Shown piece by piece: positions 25,064 to 34,067 of a DNA stretch of 64,000 nt (the first letter of the stretch is position 1; the number at the start of each line of letters is the position of its first letter). Under the pieces are notes generated by a model that saw only the letters and a list, made by a program, of their open reading frames with translations, searched no databases and was not told where the DNA came from. The stretch is taken from assembly GCA_001464795.1 (NCBI GenBank), contig LNEB01000014.1, positions 354,658 through 418,657 on the forward strand, written 5' to 3'. The translations under genes were made by a program, and so were the position numbers. This DNA is from Bdellovibrionales bacterium Ga0074139 (lineage in GTDB: Bacteria; Bdellovibrionota; Bdellovibrionia; Bdellovibrionales; Bdellovibrionaceae).

Positions 25064-27576
25064 TTTGGTCATTACTTTATAGTTTAAAAAGACTCTGGCG
25101 TGTGAAATCAAGACTGTTGATCATGGGCTTTTTTTTAGCTCTAGGATTTAGCGGATGGTTGACCGGTGAAAGCGCCCAAACCAGCATCAAAGCTTATTTG
25201 GCACAAAATGCGAAACAAATCTTATCAGCTGATATCACAGTTTCCGTTCGCCGCGAACTTAAGCCCGATGAACTTAAAACACTTGAAACCCTAACACAAA
25301 ATCAGGGTCAATTGGCCAAAGGCTACGAATTTTTTGCTATGATAACTGCCGGCGAAGACACACGCTTAGCCTTAGTCCGTGTCATCGATGACTCTTATCC
25401 TTACTACGGAGAACTCAAACTTGATTCACCATTTGTAGCAAAAGATCTTCGCAACGGAAATCTATGGGCCTATGAAGAATTCAAAAGTTTAATAGATTTA
25501 AAATTAAACCAAAAAATTAAACTGGGTGACTCAGAGTTTTCAGTCAGTGCTTTTGTGTCAGAGGATAAAACTCAGACTTTTCGCCTTGCAAGCTTAGCTC
25601 CGCGTATTTTTATTCACCTCAGTGACCTTGAAAAAACCAATCTTATTAAATTTGGTAGCACTTTTACGACCACTTATTTTTTGAAAGCGAATCCAGAAAC
25701 TGACGTAGAAGACCTAGCTGCTAACTTGAAGAAAGCACTGCCTGATCCAGGTGTTGATATTTCTAATTATATTAGTCTTCCTGACGAAGAATCCAGTCCC
25801 ACTCAAAGACTGGCCGATTTTTTGGGACTTACAAGCTTAGTCACCTTGCTTTTTAGTGCTCTCAGTTTGTTTTATCTGATTCAGGTTTGGTCACTTGAAC
25901 AACAAAAAGAAAGAGCCTTACTTTCAACATTTGGAGTGACTCGGTTTCAATTGTTTTTCGTCGAGCTTGTTCAGTCCTTATTTGTAGCCTTGACGTCTAC
26001 TCTGATATCCGTTGGTGTTGTACTTCTGCTAAAGCCAATTATCGAAACAGGCCTAAAAAATTGGATGAATCAAAGCTTTGACTTGGCAGTTGGCTGGCAA
26101 GAAATACTATTAATTTTAGGCAGTCAGTTTATTTTATTAATTGCTCTATCAAATCCGTTTTCCAAATCCAGCCAAAATTCCACATCCCAGCTTTTAAAAA
26201 ATAACTTTGTTACTCAGCAATCAGGGGTATTACGTTTTGCACCACTTTTTTTACTTCTTTGGCCCTACGCAATTTTAGCCAGCCAATCTTTGCGCAACGG
26301 AACTTACTTTTTCGGTGGACTTCTTTTTATTTCATTATCATTGGTGTTCTTTGGTCGCATCAGCATCAATTTTTTATCAAAGCTTAAATGGAGCTCTTGG
26401 AAATCAAGTTTGGCTGTGAAATCTTTGCGAAGACAATCCACTGCCAGCTGGGCTTTTTTGTTTACTGTGGGACTTTCCTCTTCACTCCTCAATCTTATTC
26501 CTCAAATCCAAAGCAGCGTTGAAAGCTTACTTAAGTTTGATGAGGTCCAATCCAGACCCTCACTTTTCATGTTTGATATACAAAGTGAACAGTGGCCTGA
26601 TCTGCAGGCCTATCTGAATGAAAAAAATATTCAACCAACTGCCACCTCACCCTTAGTTCGAGCAAGAATTTTAAAAGTAAACGGTGAAAACTTTGAACGA
26701 AAAGAAACAGCTGGACAGTTTCAATCCCGCGAAGAAGAAGAATCATCAAGATCAAGAAACCGTGGTGTGAATATTACCTATCGGTCCTATTTGCAAAACG
26801 GGGAAAAAATTGTTTCTGGTGATGAATTCCCTTTGACCTACAATAGTCAGCAAAAATATGCCTTTGTATCCATTGAAAAAAGATACGCAGGTCGAATTGG
26901 TGTCGATATCGGGGATATTATCACCTACGACATTCAAGGAATTGAAATTGAAGCCGAAGTTAAAAATTTACGAGAGGTCAAATGGAGCCGCTTCGAGCCT
27001 AACTTTTTTGTGCTGATGCAGGATGGTTTGCTTAACGATGCTCCGCAAACGATTCTGTCCTCCCTTCCCTATCTTGATTCAAATGTAAAAAATGAAGCTA
27101 TCAAAACCCTAGCCAATCGATTTCCAAATATTTCTGTTATCGATGTTGAACGTTTAATGGAATCCATTGTTCAAAACTTAGAAAAAATTGGTGGAGCTTT
27201 AAGACTCATGACTTATTTAACACTGCTGACTGGAATGATGACCATTATTTTTCTTCTTTCGGCAGAATCTCAAAGACGGGCTTTTGAAATCCATTTAATT
27301 AAAATTTTAGGCGCTGATTCCAGCTCTATTTTAACCAATCGTCTGACTGAGGTCTTAATTCTTGGATCTATTTCTGTTTTGGTCGGAGTCAGTACTAGTT
27401 TTGCAATTGCCTACTTAGTTGTGGATCAAGTGTTTCAAGTCAGCTTTACTCCCAACTTTTTACCTGCCATTGGCATTATTTTAACCGTTCTTGCTGTTTG
27501 TTGGGCCATCACTAGTTTTTCCAGTCGACTTCAATTAAAAAAGCAGTCCTATGCTTTTCTGAAAAAAGAAGAATAG
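25060..27576 (+). CDS. ybbP: FtsX-like ABC transporter permease, YbbP type
   Basis: An 838-residue inner-membrane permease with the YbbP layout: an N-terminal helix, a periplasmic region (about 40-240), a cluster of helices near 250-370, two more near 390-430, a second periplasmic region (about 490-700) and three C-terminal helices with FtsX domain. In E. coli this system is linked to TesA and its substrate is not established, and here the tight coupling with tesA and ybbA supports the same module. It starts with ATG overlapping ybbA by 4 bases. A 3-base gap leads to the Sua5 gene. Confidence 0.9.
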   Translation: MIWSLLYSLKRLWRVKSRLLIMGFFLALGFSGWLTGESAQTSIKAYLAQNAKQILSADITVSVRRELKPDELKTLETLTQNQGQLAKGYEFFAMITAGEDTRLALVRVIDDSYPYYGELKLDSPFVAKDLRNGNLWAYEEFKSLIDLKLNQKIKLGDSEFSVSAFVSEDKTQTFRLASLAPRIFIHLSDLEKTNLIKFGSTFTTTYFLKANPETDVEDLAANLKKALPDPGVDISNYISLPDEESSPTQRLADFLGLTSLVTLLFSALSLFYLIQVWSLEQQKERALLSTFGVTRFQLFFVELVQSLFVALTSTLISVGVVLLLKPIIETGLKNWMNQSFDLAVGWQEILLILGSQFILLIALSNPFSKSSQNSTSQLLKNNFVTQQSGVLRFAPLFLLLWPYAILASQSLRNGTYFFGGLLFISLSLVFFGRISINFLSKLKWSSWKSSLAVKSLRRQSTASWAFLFTVGLSSSLLNLIPQIQSSVESLLKFDEVQSRPSLFMFDIQSEQWPDLQAYLNEKNIQPTATSPLVRARILKVNGENFERKETAGQFQSREEEESSRSRNRGVNITYRSYLQNGEKIVSGDEFPLTYNSQQKYAFVSIEKRYAGRIGVDIGDIITYDIQGIEIEAEVKNLREVKWSRFEPNFFVLMQDGLLNDAPQTILSSLPYLDSNVKNEAIKTLANRFPNISVIDVERLMESIVQNLEKIGGALRLMTYLTLLTGMMTIIFLLSAESQRRAFEIHLIKILGADSSSILTNRLTEVLILGSISVLVGVSTSFAIAYLVVDQVFQVSFTPNFLPAIGIILTVLAVCWAITSFSSRLQLKKQSYAFLKKEE

Positions 27577-27579
27577 ATT

Positions 27580-28572
27580 ATGTTTGTCACTTCAGCCGAA
27601 GCCATTCGATTATTAAATCAAGATCAGGTCGTGGCAATTCCTACTGAAACTGTTTATGGCCTAGCAGCTAAAATTAGCTCTCAATCAGCTTTAGAAAAAA
27701 TATTTTCTGTAAAAAAAAGACCTTTTTTTGATCCCTTAATCGTGCATGTTAGCTCAATTGATCAGGCAAAAAAACTGACCACCGACTGGAGCGACATAGT
27801 ACAATGCCTGGCCGAAAAATTTTGGCCTGGTCCTTTAACTTTGGTCCTTCCAAAAAATTCTTTGCTTGTCTCAGATCTTATTACTTCTGGTCTTAATAGC
27901 GTGGGTCTTCGCTGGCCTCAGCATTTGATAGCCCAACAGATTATTTCAGCTATCGGCGAGCCCTTAGCAGCCCCCAGTGCCAATTTATTTGGACACACAA
28001 GTCCCAGTGAAGCTATTCATGTAGAAAGTGAATTTCAGTCTTCAGTTCCCGTTGTCGACGGAGGCTCTTCACAAATTGGCATTGAATCCACAGTCTTGTT
28101 AATTCAACAACAAACTCTGTCGATTCTTCGCCCAGGACACATCACAAAAAAAGATATTGAACTGTGCTTGAATCAATCTCAAATGGCTTTCACTTGGGAT
28201 ACAAAAGTTGAAAAAAAACTCTCTCCAGGCCATATGAAGCATCACTATATGCCTTCAAAGCCTTTGTTCGGAATCACCTCTTCTTTTAAGGGTGATGTTA
28301 TTCAAAAAACCAATGAGTTACTTCTTCAACTTCCAGACATGGTCGAGGGCGTAGCCATCAAAAAACCTCAAAAGATTCAAAAAGTGATACCACTTGTTTT
28401 ACCAAAAGTTGCCCAGCATGCGGCCCGATTATTGTATTCTGAATTGCGAAGACTAGAGAATAGCTCAGCTGATGCTATTGTTTTTCAAATCGAAGATCTT
28501 CACAGCCATGTGGACTGGGAGGCCGTTCTCGAGAGAATTATGAAAGCCTGCGTGGCTGTTGTGGATTCTTAA
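27580..28572 (+). CDS. tsaC: Threonylcarbamoyl-AMP synthase, Sua5 form
   Basis: A 330-residue enzyme that makes threonylcarbamoyl-AMP from threonine, bicarbonate and ATP for the t6A37 modification of ANN-reading tRNAs. The N-terminal YrdC domain (about 1-190) has PTETVYGLAAK, KKRPFFDPL and GPLTLVLPK, and the second domain (from SPGHMKHHYMP, about 215) makes it the longer Sua5 type and not the short TsaC. It follows ybbP by 3 bases and is probably at the end of that operon. Confidence 0.92.
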   Translation: MFVTSAEAIRLLNQDQVVAIPTETVYGLAAKISSQSALEKIFSVKKRPFFDPLIVHVSSIDQAKKLTTDWSDIVQCLAEKFWPGPLTLVLPKNSLLVSDLITSGLNSVGLRWPQHLIAQQIISAIGEPLAAPSANLFGHTSPSEAIHVESEFQSSVPVVDGGSSQIGIESTVLLIQQQTLSILRPGHITKKDIELCLNQSQMAFTWDTKVEKKLSPGHMKHHYMPSKPLFGITSSFKGDVIQKTNELLLQLPDMVEGVAIKKPQKIQKVIPLVLPKVAQHAARLLYSELRRLENSSADAIVFQIEDLHSHVDWEAVLERIMKACVAVVDS

Positions 28573-28655
28573 ACAGAATCTCAATAAAACTTAAATACTG
28601 TCCTGACAGAATCCCCACATTCCTATGCCACAATTTTAAGAGCTAAGGAGGGGAT

Positions 28656-29486
28656 ATGTTACAAGCCTTTCAAGAGTATTATTACTTACGCTTACATAAA
28701 ATGCATAGCTTTCAGCCGAAGATCTCGATTGATCAAAAAGTGGGTTCCTTTCGTCTCAAGACCGCAACAAATGTAAAAGAATTAAAAAGTGCCTTTCAAT
28801 TGCGTTACGAAGTTTTTTTTAATGAGCTAAAAGGAGTAAAAAATCAAAAGGGTTGGGATATCGATCAGTACGATTTTTTATGTGATCATTTAGTCATTAT
28901 CGATGAAAAAACAAATACTGTGGCTGCCACCTTTAGACTTAATAGTTCGAAGTTTTCGAATGAATTTTACTCGGCTCGAGAATTTCATATTGACCGAATT
29001 TTGTCGCAAGAAGGAAATAAGACAGAATTGGGACGAGCTTGTATTAAAAAAGAGTACCGTAAAGGAGTTATTATTTCCCTTTTGTGGAAGGGAATAGCCG
29101 AGTACATGAGCAAAACACAATCTCAGCTACTTTTCGGTTGTGCCAGTTTTCAAGTTAAAACGGCAAGGCAAGCGGCACTTTTACATCGATACTTTTTTGA
29201 AAATCAAAAATATACGGCCGAGTACTTCTGCCCTCCAACACTTGCCTATAAAATGCCTGACTTTGATGCATGGGCCGCCCATTACAAACGAAACCTAAAT
29301 CCCAATGAGATCTCAGAATCAGAGCTGCTAACACCTTCACTATGCAAATCCTATCTTAAAATGGGAGCCTTTTTGGGAGGTGAACCTGCATGGGACGAAG
29401 ATTTTTCATGTCTTGATTTTTTCACAGTCCTTCAAGCGGAAGATTTAAATCGATCACTGTGGAAAAGGCTGCCATCCGTCTCTTGA
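28656..29486 (+). CDS. olsB: OlsB-like N-acyltransferase (ornithine-lipid/GNAT acyl-homoserine-synthase fold)
   Basis: A 276-residue acyltransferase with the OlsB pattern: RYEVFFNE (50-57), acidic patch with Asp68, Asp70 and Asp73, DHLVIID, ATFRL, and ELGRACI (124-130) followed by YRKG and GCASF. OlsB moves a 3-hydroxyacyl chain from acyl carrier protein to the alpha-amino group of ornithine or a similar amino acid. The start at 28656 has a strong AAGGAGGGG site. The next gene is a PlsC-type O-acyltransferase, matching the OlsB-OlsA order for making ornithine-type lipids. The exact amino acid acylated is unknown. Confidence 0.8.
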   Translation: MLQAFQEYYYLRLHKMHSFQPKISIDQKVGSFRLKTATNVKELKSAFQLRYEVFFNELKGVKNQKGWDIDQYDFLCDHLVIIDEKTNTVAATFRLNSSKFSNEFYSAREFHIDRILSQEGNKTELGRACIKKEYRKGVIISLLWKGIAEYMSKTQSQLLFGCASFQVKTARQAALLHRYFFENQKYTAEYFCPPTLAYKMPDFDAWAAHYKRNLNPNEISESELLTPSLCKSYLKMGAFLGGEPAWDEDFSCLDFFTVLQAEDLNRSLWKRLPSVS

Positions 29487-29517
29487 CGTGATCACGGCCT
29501 AGATTTAATGTCATGAA

Positions 29518-30306
29518 GTGAAAAAAATCATCTCTCCATTATTTGTTGCTTCACGAATTTTTTTATTTGCCTGCTTTGCTCTCGTTTATGTCATCCAGGG
29601 ATACTTCACACACTTAACTCAAAAAGATCCTTATTTAAGAAAAAAGAAATACTCTGAACTGGTGAACTGGATTTGTAAATTGTGCTGCCGATTTTTTGGT
29701 GTTCGCATTCAAGTTCTTAATTCTCCAGCTGCCGATGCCCCGGGCTTAGTCATCGGAAATCACATGGGCTTTATCGACATTCTTGCTTCAGGATCCACAA
29801 GGCCCATGCTTTATGTGACTTCAAAGGAAATGCATGAAACCCCAGTGCTTGGTTTACTGACCGAAATGGGCGGATGTATTTACGTTGAAAGAAGAAGTCG
29901 CTTAGGAATTCAAAATGAGCTCAAACACATCATTCAAGCTTTACAAGAGGGTTTGAATGTTTGTCTTTACCCTGAAGCCACATCAACCAATGGTGAGCAA
30001 GTTTTACCTTTTAAAAGAACTTTAATAACAGCTGCTGCCCATGCCAAGGTTCCCATTCATCCCTATGTGCTGAATTTTAAAACTGTAAATGGCCAACCCT
30101 TTTCACTTAAAAATCGCGATTCTGTTTGCTGGTATGGTGATATTTCTTTTGTGACCTCAATGGTGGCAGCCTTTTCACTTAATTATGTAGAGATCGAAAT
30201 TGAATTCTTGCCGCCAGTTTATCCAACCCTTGAAGACGACAGAGCCGAGCTAGCCGATCGTTTACATTCAATGATTGCAAAAAAATTTAGACCTGCAACC
30301 GCTTAA
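29518..30306 (+). CDS. olsA: PlsC/OlsA-like O-acyltransferase
   Basis: A 262-residue membrane-bound lysophospholipid-type acyltransferase. One N-terminal membrane segment (about 8-32) precedes the catalytic HxxxxD at His82-Asp87 (NHMGFID) and the substrate motif YPEATSTNG (151-159), which differs slightly from the usual FPEGTTS. It would add the second acyl chain to the lyso-lipid. Next to an OlsB-like gene it is best read as OlsA, though a general 1-acyl-glycerol-3-phosphate acyltransferase is possible. Start is GTG at 29518. It ends in a 4-base overlap with the convergent oxygenase gene. Confidence 0.82.
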   Translation: MKKIISPLFVASRIFLFACFALVYVIQGYFTHLTQKDPYLRKKKYSELVNWICKLCCRFFGVRIQVLNSPAADAPGLVIGNHMGFIDILASGSTRPMLYVTSKEMHETPVLGLLTEMGGCIYVERRSRLGIQNELKHIIQALQEGLNVCLYPEATSTNGEQVLPFKRTLITAAAHAKVPIHPYVLNFKTVNGQPFSLKNRDSVCWYGDISFVTSMVAAFSLNYVEIEIEFLPPVYPTLEDDRAELADRLHSMIAKKFRPATA

Positions 30307-31199
30307 CGAAATAAAAGAGGTATCGTCATAGCCGAGCTCTTGGTTGCTTTTGGAAAAATCGTTTTCTTGAATTGAAGGCTTAACCAATTTTTTAAATATT
30401 TTTCGGCTTTTTGATCTGAACTTAAACTGAGTACTGTATTCGTCAGCCATGTCACTTTTTTGACCACACCTGATTTTTCAATATCCAGTCTTAATGATAG
30501 AGTTCCATGAAACTCGCCTTGGGACTGCATCACGCTTGATAAATTGTAAATGACATTTTCAATTCCTAGCTGTGCTTGCTCTGTTGTCAGTCCACCCACA
30601 ACGTAGGGCCTTGGTTCAACAAACCATCCGTGAATAACCAGGCGAGCTTGCAAAGGATCATGAGTTCCCACAACTGGTGTGACACCGTGAGGATATCGAG
30701 GATCAAAAACTATAAGCCTATTAAAATCGGGAGCAATGAAATCCATATAAGCTTCTTGTTCACGATTTTTTTCATTTGAAAAATGAGACCAATAATTAAG
30801 AACCTCTGGTTTGAAAATAAAAGTTTCCCCACCAGTAAAAATTCTTTTTGGCACAGTTAAAGAGTACACCCATGCCCACGGACCGTGGGGTACATCTGAA
30901 TGAGGTTTTTGTTGCATTCCATCGATGTAATAGGAAAGCCAAGGTGGTGAAACATCATGACAACCTAAGTGTTCACGGCCCCAATTCACAAGCTGAGTAT
31001 GAAACTGATTATAAACTTTAGCTTTAAAAAAATGATAAGCAGGAGTTCTTAAAAATTGATACTGATCTTGAACATACCAATAATCCCAAACGAATCGTTT
31101 ATGGCTTGTATCTTTTTTAACTGAAAATCGACTTTCGAAATCTTGTCTTAGCAATGAAGCTTGAGGGTTAAACCGATCTTTTATAATGATATGATTCAT
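30303..31199 (-). CDS. 2-oxoglutarate/Fe(II) oxygenase fused to an AgmX/TonB-type C-terminal domain
   Basis: A 298-residue two-domain protein. Residues 60-195 are a double-stranded beta-helix oxygenase with iron ligands His100 and Asp102 (HSD) and His171 (YPHG), and Arg186 for 2-oxoglutarate. Residues about 205-298 look like the domain found at the C-terminus of AgmX-type gliding proteins and TonB: LSLRLDIEKSGVVKKV, then a Trp-Leu segment and a terminal FPKA...IPLLFR pattern. I know of no standard fusion of these two. It lacks a signal peptide. Its start overlaps the stop of the fumarylacetoacetase-like gene by 4 bases, so both are expressed together. Confidence 0.75.
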   Translation of the reverse strand: MNHIIIKDRFNPQASLLRQDFESRFSVKKDTSHKRFVWDYWYVQDQYQFLRTPAYHFFKAKVYNQFHTQLVNWGREHLGCHDVSPPWLSYYIDGMQQKPHSDVPHGPWAWVYSLTVPKRIFTGGETFIFKPEVLNYWSHFSNEKNREQEAYMDFIAPDFNRLIVFDPRYPHGVTPVVGTHDPLQARLVIHGWFVEPRPYVVGGLTTEQAQLGIENVIYNLSSVMQSQGEFHGTLSLRLDIEKSGVVKKVTWLTNTVLSLSSDQKAEKYLKNWLSLQFKKTIFPKATKSSAMTIPLLFR

Positions 31200-32173
31200 G
31201 AGGCAGAAATGACCTTTTGAAAAATTCGCCCAAATAAACTTTTACCCTCTGAATTTTTCATCTCTATTTCAATCGTATCGCCAACTTTCATAAAAGCTGT
31301 TTGCATAGAGCCCGATTTGATTTGTTCAATCATTCTTTTTTCAGCGAGGCAACTCGAGCCCTTTGCTTCATCTTCATTACTAACTGTACCACTGCCTATG
31401 ATGGATCCTGGCTGCAAATCTCGAGTCCTGGCTGCATGAGAAATAAGTTCTCCGAAATGAAAATGCATAGCCCCCGCTTCTGCTTTTCCAAAAAATTGAC
31501 CATTATAATTTACACTCAGAGGCAAATGAACTCGGCCCGCCTTCCAGTGCTGACCCAATTCATCTGGAGTTATGGCAACGGGACTTAATGCACTGGCTGG
31601 TTTACTTTGAAAAAATCCAAAGCCCTGCGCGAGTTCTTCAGGAATAAGTCCCCTAAGCGAAACATCATTAATCAAAACAAATAATCGAATTTTTTTTAAT
31701 GCTTCTTCTGATGTAGTGCCCATGGGTACGAAATCAGTAATGACCCCAACTTCAGCTTCAAAATCAGTCCCGTGAGCAAAATCGCGCTGCGGAATATCTT
31801 CTAAGGGATTTAAAAATCTTGCGCATTCACCTTGATACATCAGAGGAACAGTCGTCAGAGTTTCAGGCAAAGGAGCTTTCCTTGCCATTCTTACAAGTTT
31901 CACGTGATGAATGAAGGCCGAGCCATCAGCAAATAAAAATGTTCTTGGCAAGCAAGACAGCATATTTTGGGGTTCATACTTTTCACCCTTAATAAGGCCT
32001 GATTCAAGATCTGAAAATCGTTTCATTAAAAGTTTCTCAACCTCTAACCAGTTTTCCAATGCCTGAATCAAGTTCGGTGCTATGTCAGTTGCGTCTACAA
32101 ATTGTGAAAGTTCACGGTTGATGACAACTAATGATCCATCTCGATTTTTAGATTTAAGAGATCCTAATTTCAT
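31196..32173 (-). CDS. Fumarylacetoacetate hydrolase-family enzyme
   Basis: A 325-residue hydrolase of the FAH fold. Metal-ligand acidic residues are visible in the segment HGTDFEAEVG (Glu139, Glu141), followed by a FF-QSKP substrate loop and GSGTVSNEDEA. Length and N-terminus fit the bacterial fumarylacetoacetase type that splits fumarylacetoacetate at the end of tyrosine breakdown. Maleylacetoacetate isomerase, the step before, is encoded 650 bases away on the other strand. The hydroxyphenylpyruvate and homogentisate dioxygenases are not in the window. Confidence 0.85.
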   Translation of the reverse strand: MKLGSLKSKNRDGSLVVINRELSQFVDATDIAPNLIQALENWLEVEKLLMKRFSDLESGLIKGEKYEPQNMLSCLPRTFLFADGSAFIHHVKLVRMARKAPLPETLTTVPLMYQGECARFLNPLEDIPQRDFAHGTDFEAEVGVITDFVPMGTTSEEALKKIRLFVLINDVSLRGLIPEELAQGFGFFQSKPASALSPVAITPDELGQHWKAGRVHLPLSVNYNGQFFGKAEAGAMHFHFGELISHAARTRDLQPGSIIGSGTVSNEDEAKGSSCLAEKRMIEQIKSGSMQTAFMKVGDTIEIEMKNSEGKSLFGRIFQKVISAS

Positions 32174-32179
32174 AACTGA

Positions 32180-32716
32180 TCAATCAAAAGTGATCATAAG
32201 GTTAGCACCAACAGCTTTAAAATCTTTAATTCCTGTGGCCACTTCACCGCTTCCAGATTCAAAAAATAAATTGGCACCCATTTGTGGTGCAAACTTAAAA
32301 GCAGCTCCCACAACAATTGGAGTTGTTAAGGATTCCACATCTTGGCAAGTATTACCTGTACAATCATCACCCAGGTTAAAATCAACATTGATACCGCCGT
32401 AAACACCCAAGTTATCCATCAAGTTAAACATTAAAGTGGCTGGAATTTGGAAGTAGGTAAATTTAATTTCTGTAGTAGGGGTAGTGTCTAATTCAATGGC
32501 TTTTTCCACATAAAATAAACCAGATCTAAAACTGATGACATCAGAAATTGGTAAAGTTCCTGAAACTCCTACTTGGTATCCAATTTTTGCTTTTTCATCT
32601 GCGCCGCCTGTGACCGTTCCATTTTGTTGGCGAAAACCAATTTCAAAAGCTGCGTTCGAATAATTTTGTGCCTGAGCACCAAAAGCTACAAGTAACAATA
32701 AAACTAAGATTTTCAT
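32180..32716 (-). CDS. Small outer-membrane beta-barrel protein
   Basis: A 178-residue protein with a signal peptide (about 1-16, cut near AQAQ) and an OmpX/porin-like pattern of short amphipathic strands (for example YQVGVSGTLPISDVISFRSGLFYVEKAI). One Cys pair (DDCTGNTCQD) sits in a loop. It is the first gene of a three-gene minus-strand set with the fumarylacetoacetase and the oxygenase. Its ribosome-binding site is in a possible hairpin (see 32719-32750). Function unknown. Confidence 0.75.
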   Translation of the reverse strand: MKILVLLLLVAFGAQAQNYSNAAFEIGFRQQNGTVTGGADEKAKIGYQVGVSGTLPISDVISFRSGLFYVEKAIELDTTPTTEIKFTYFQIPATLMFNLMDNLGVYGGINVDFNLGDDCTGNTCQDVESLTTPIVVGAAFKFAPQMGANLFFESGSGEVATGIKDFKAVGANLMITFD

Positions 32717-32718
32717 AA

Positions 32719-32750
32719 TTCCTCACTTTTTTATTATCCTAACTGAGGAA
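32719..32750 (-). promoter_or_regulatory. Inverted repeat that could hide the ribosome-binding site of the outer-membrane gene
   Basis: On the minus strand, TTCCTCA (32750-32744) is complementary to TGAGGAA (32725-32719), separated by 18 bases. The second arm contains the GAGGAA Shine-Dalgarno, just before the ATG at 32716. Folding of the leader would pair the site and slow translation. This could be a thermometer or a protein- or sRNA-controlled switch, or a coincidence, because the loop is long. Confidence 0.4.
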
Positions 32751-32821
32751 TCTAGACTTGTCTTGGATCTGACGCTTTGAGTTGCTTGCATCCTGATTTG
32801 AGTCTCAATACTCTGGAGCCC

Positions 32822-33490
32822 ATGGACTCACTTGTTTTATACAATTATTACCGTAGCTCAACCTCCTACCGTGTTCGAATCGCACTTCACCTTAAAAATT
32901 TACCTTTCGAGTACAAAGCGGTGCACCTACTGAATAACGGTGGTGAACAGTTTTCTGAAAGCTATCTAAAAATCAATCCCCAGGCAGAAGTCCCCACCCT
33001 TATCCACAATCAAAAAATGATAGGCCAAAGTATGGCCATTATTGAGTACCTCGATGAGGTCTTCCCTCAATCACCCTTATTTCCCAATGATTCTTACAAA
33101 AAAGCGCAGGTTCGTCAGTTCTGTGAAAACATCAACTCTTTCATTCATCCTGTATGTAACTTAAAAGTATTAAAAAAATTAGAACTGGATTGTGGCTACA
33201 CCCAAGTTCAAAAAGAAGCTTGGATTCAACATTGGTCTGGGATTGGTTTTAATACATTGGAAACCATAGCTAAACAAACAAGTGGAAAGTACTGCTTTGC
33301 TGATCAAATTACAGCAGCTGACCTTTTTTTGGTGCCAATGATGTTCTCAGCAAAACGCTTTCATGTGAACTTAGATAAGTTTGTCACACTTAATGAAATC
33401 GCTTCTCGTTTACAAAGCCTAGAAGCCTTCCAGAAAGCCCACCCGTCCGTACAACCCGACACGCCCATTGAGTCTCGACCTCAGTCATAA
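32822..33490 (+). CDS. maiA: Maleylacetoacetate isomerase (zeta-class glutathione transferase)
   Basis: A glutathione-dependent isomerase of about 223 residues that converts maleylacetoacetate to fumarylacetoacetate in tyrosine breakdown. The zeta-class N-terminus (YYRSSTSYRVRIALHLKNL) holds the reactive Ser pair. NPQAEVPTL and QSMAIIEYLDE form the glutathione site. The frame opens at 32777, but the Met at 32822 fits the family start (MDSLVLYNYYRSS) and has a GGAG upstream. It is divergent from the OMP gene of the fumarylacetoacetase set. Confidence 0.9.
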   Translation: MDSLVLYNYYRSSTSYRVRIALHLKNLPFEYKAVHLLNNGGEQFSESYLKINPQAEVPTLIHNQKMIGQSMAIIEYLDEVFPQSPLFPNDSYKKAQVRQFCENINSFIHPVCNLKVLKKLELDCGYTQVQKEAWIQHWSGIGFNTLETIAKQTSGKYCFADQITAADLFLVPMMFSAKRFHVNLDKFVTLNEIASRLQSLEAFQKAHPSVQPDTPIESRPQS

Positions 33491-33551
33491 TCTTAAATAA
33501 AATTAATGAATTATAGATCCCAAAGCAGTTAATAAAATGTAAAATTATGGG

Positions 33552-34067
33552 ATGGCTATATTAGTTGTAGAAGATGAATCAGAGCTCAGGGAAACCCTCG
33601 TAGAAGTAATGCATAGTGTTTGCACTAATGTTGTATCTGCTGAAAATGGCGAAGACGGCTTAGAGAAGTTCAAAAAAAATAAAATTGCATTAGTTCTAAC
33701 TGACATCAACATGCCCAAAATGAACGGCATCGATCTTTTAAAAGAAATTCGAAAACTAGGCAGTGAAGTTCCTGTTATTTTTATCACTGGCTACGCTGAT
33801 AAAAAAAATATGGTGGATGCTTTTCGCTTAGGAGCCACCGATTTTGTCGAAAAGCCATTTGATATTAAAGATCTTGTTACCTTAAGTATGAAAACCTATG
33901 AACTTGGTCTTGCTATCTTAGAAGCCCAAGAAGAAGTAGAAAAAAGCCTGTTATCTAATCCCGAGACTTTTCATAAGATTCAGAAAAAAAAGTCTATACA
34001 AATGCAAATTCGTCTTATGAAAGTTGAAAATCAAATCTACAATACAAAAGAAGGCTCGAAAAAATGA
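33552..34067 (+). CDS. Response regulator, receiver domain plus short C-terminal helix
   Basis: A 171-residue protein with one receiver domain: acidic pair Glu7-Asp8, phospho-acceptor Asp51 (LTDINMP), Thr78 (FITGY) and Lys100 (EKPF). After about residue 125 comes a charged helical tail with no DNA-binding domain. It overlaps the GAF kinase gene by 4 bases and likely passes or receives phosphate there. CheY-like or phosphorelay roles are both possible. Confidence 0.92.
   Translation: MAILVVEDESELRETLVEVMHSVCTNVVSAENGEDGLEKFKKNKIALVLTDINMPKMNGIDLLKEIRKLGSEVPVIFITGYADKKNMVDAFRLGATDFVEKPFDIKDLVTLSMKTYELGLAILEAQEEVEKSLLSNPETFHKIQKKKSIQMQIRLMKVENQIYNTKEGSKK

Noticed and set aside
28598..28612. CTGTCCTGACAG as an operator before olsB
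   Set aside because: The near-palindrome is short, and there is no partner site or nearby regulator to support it.
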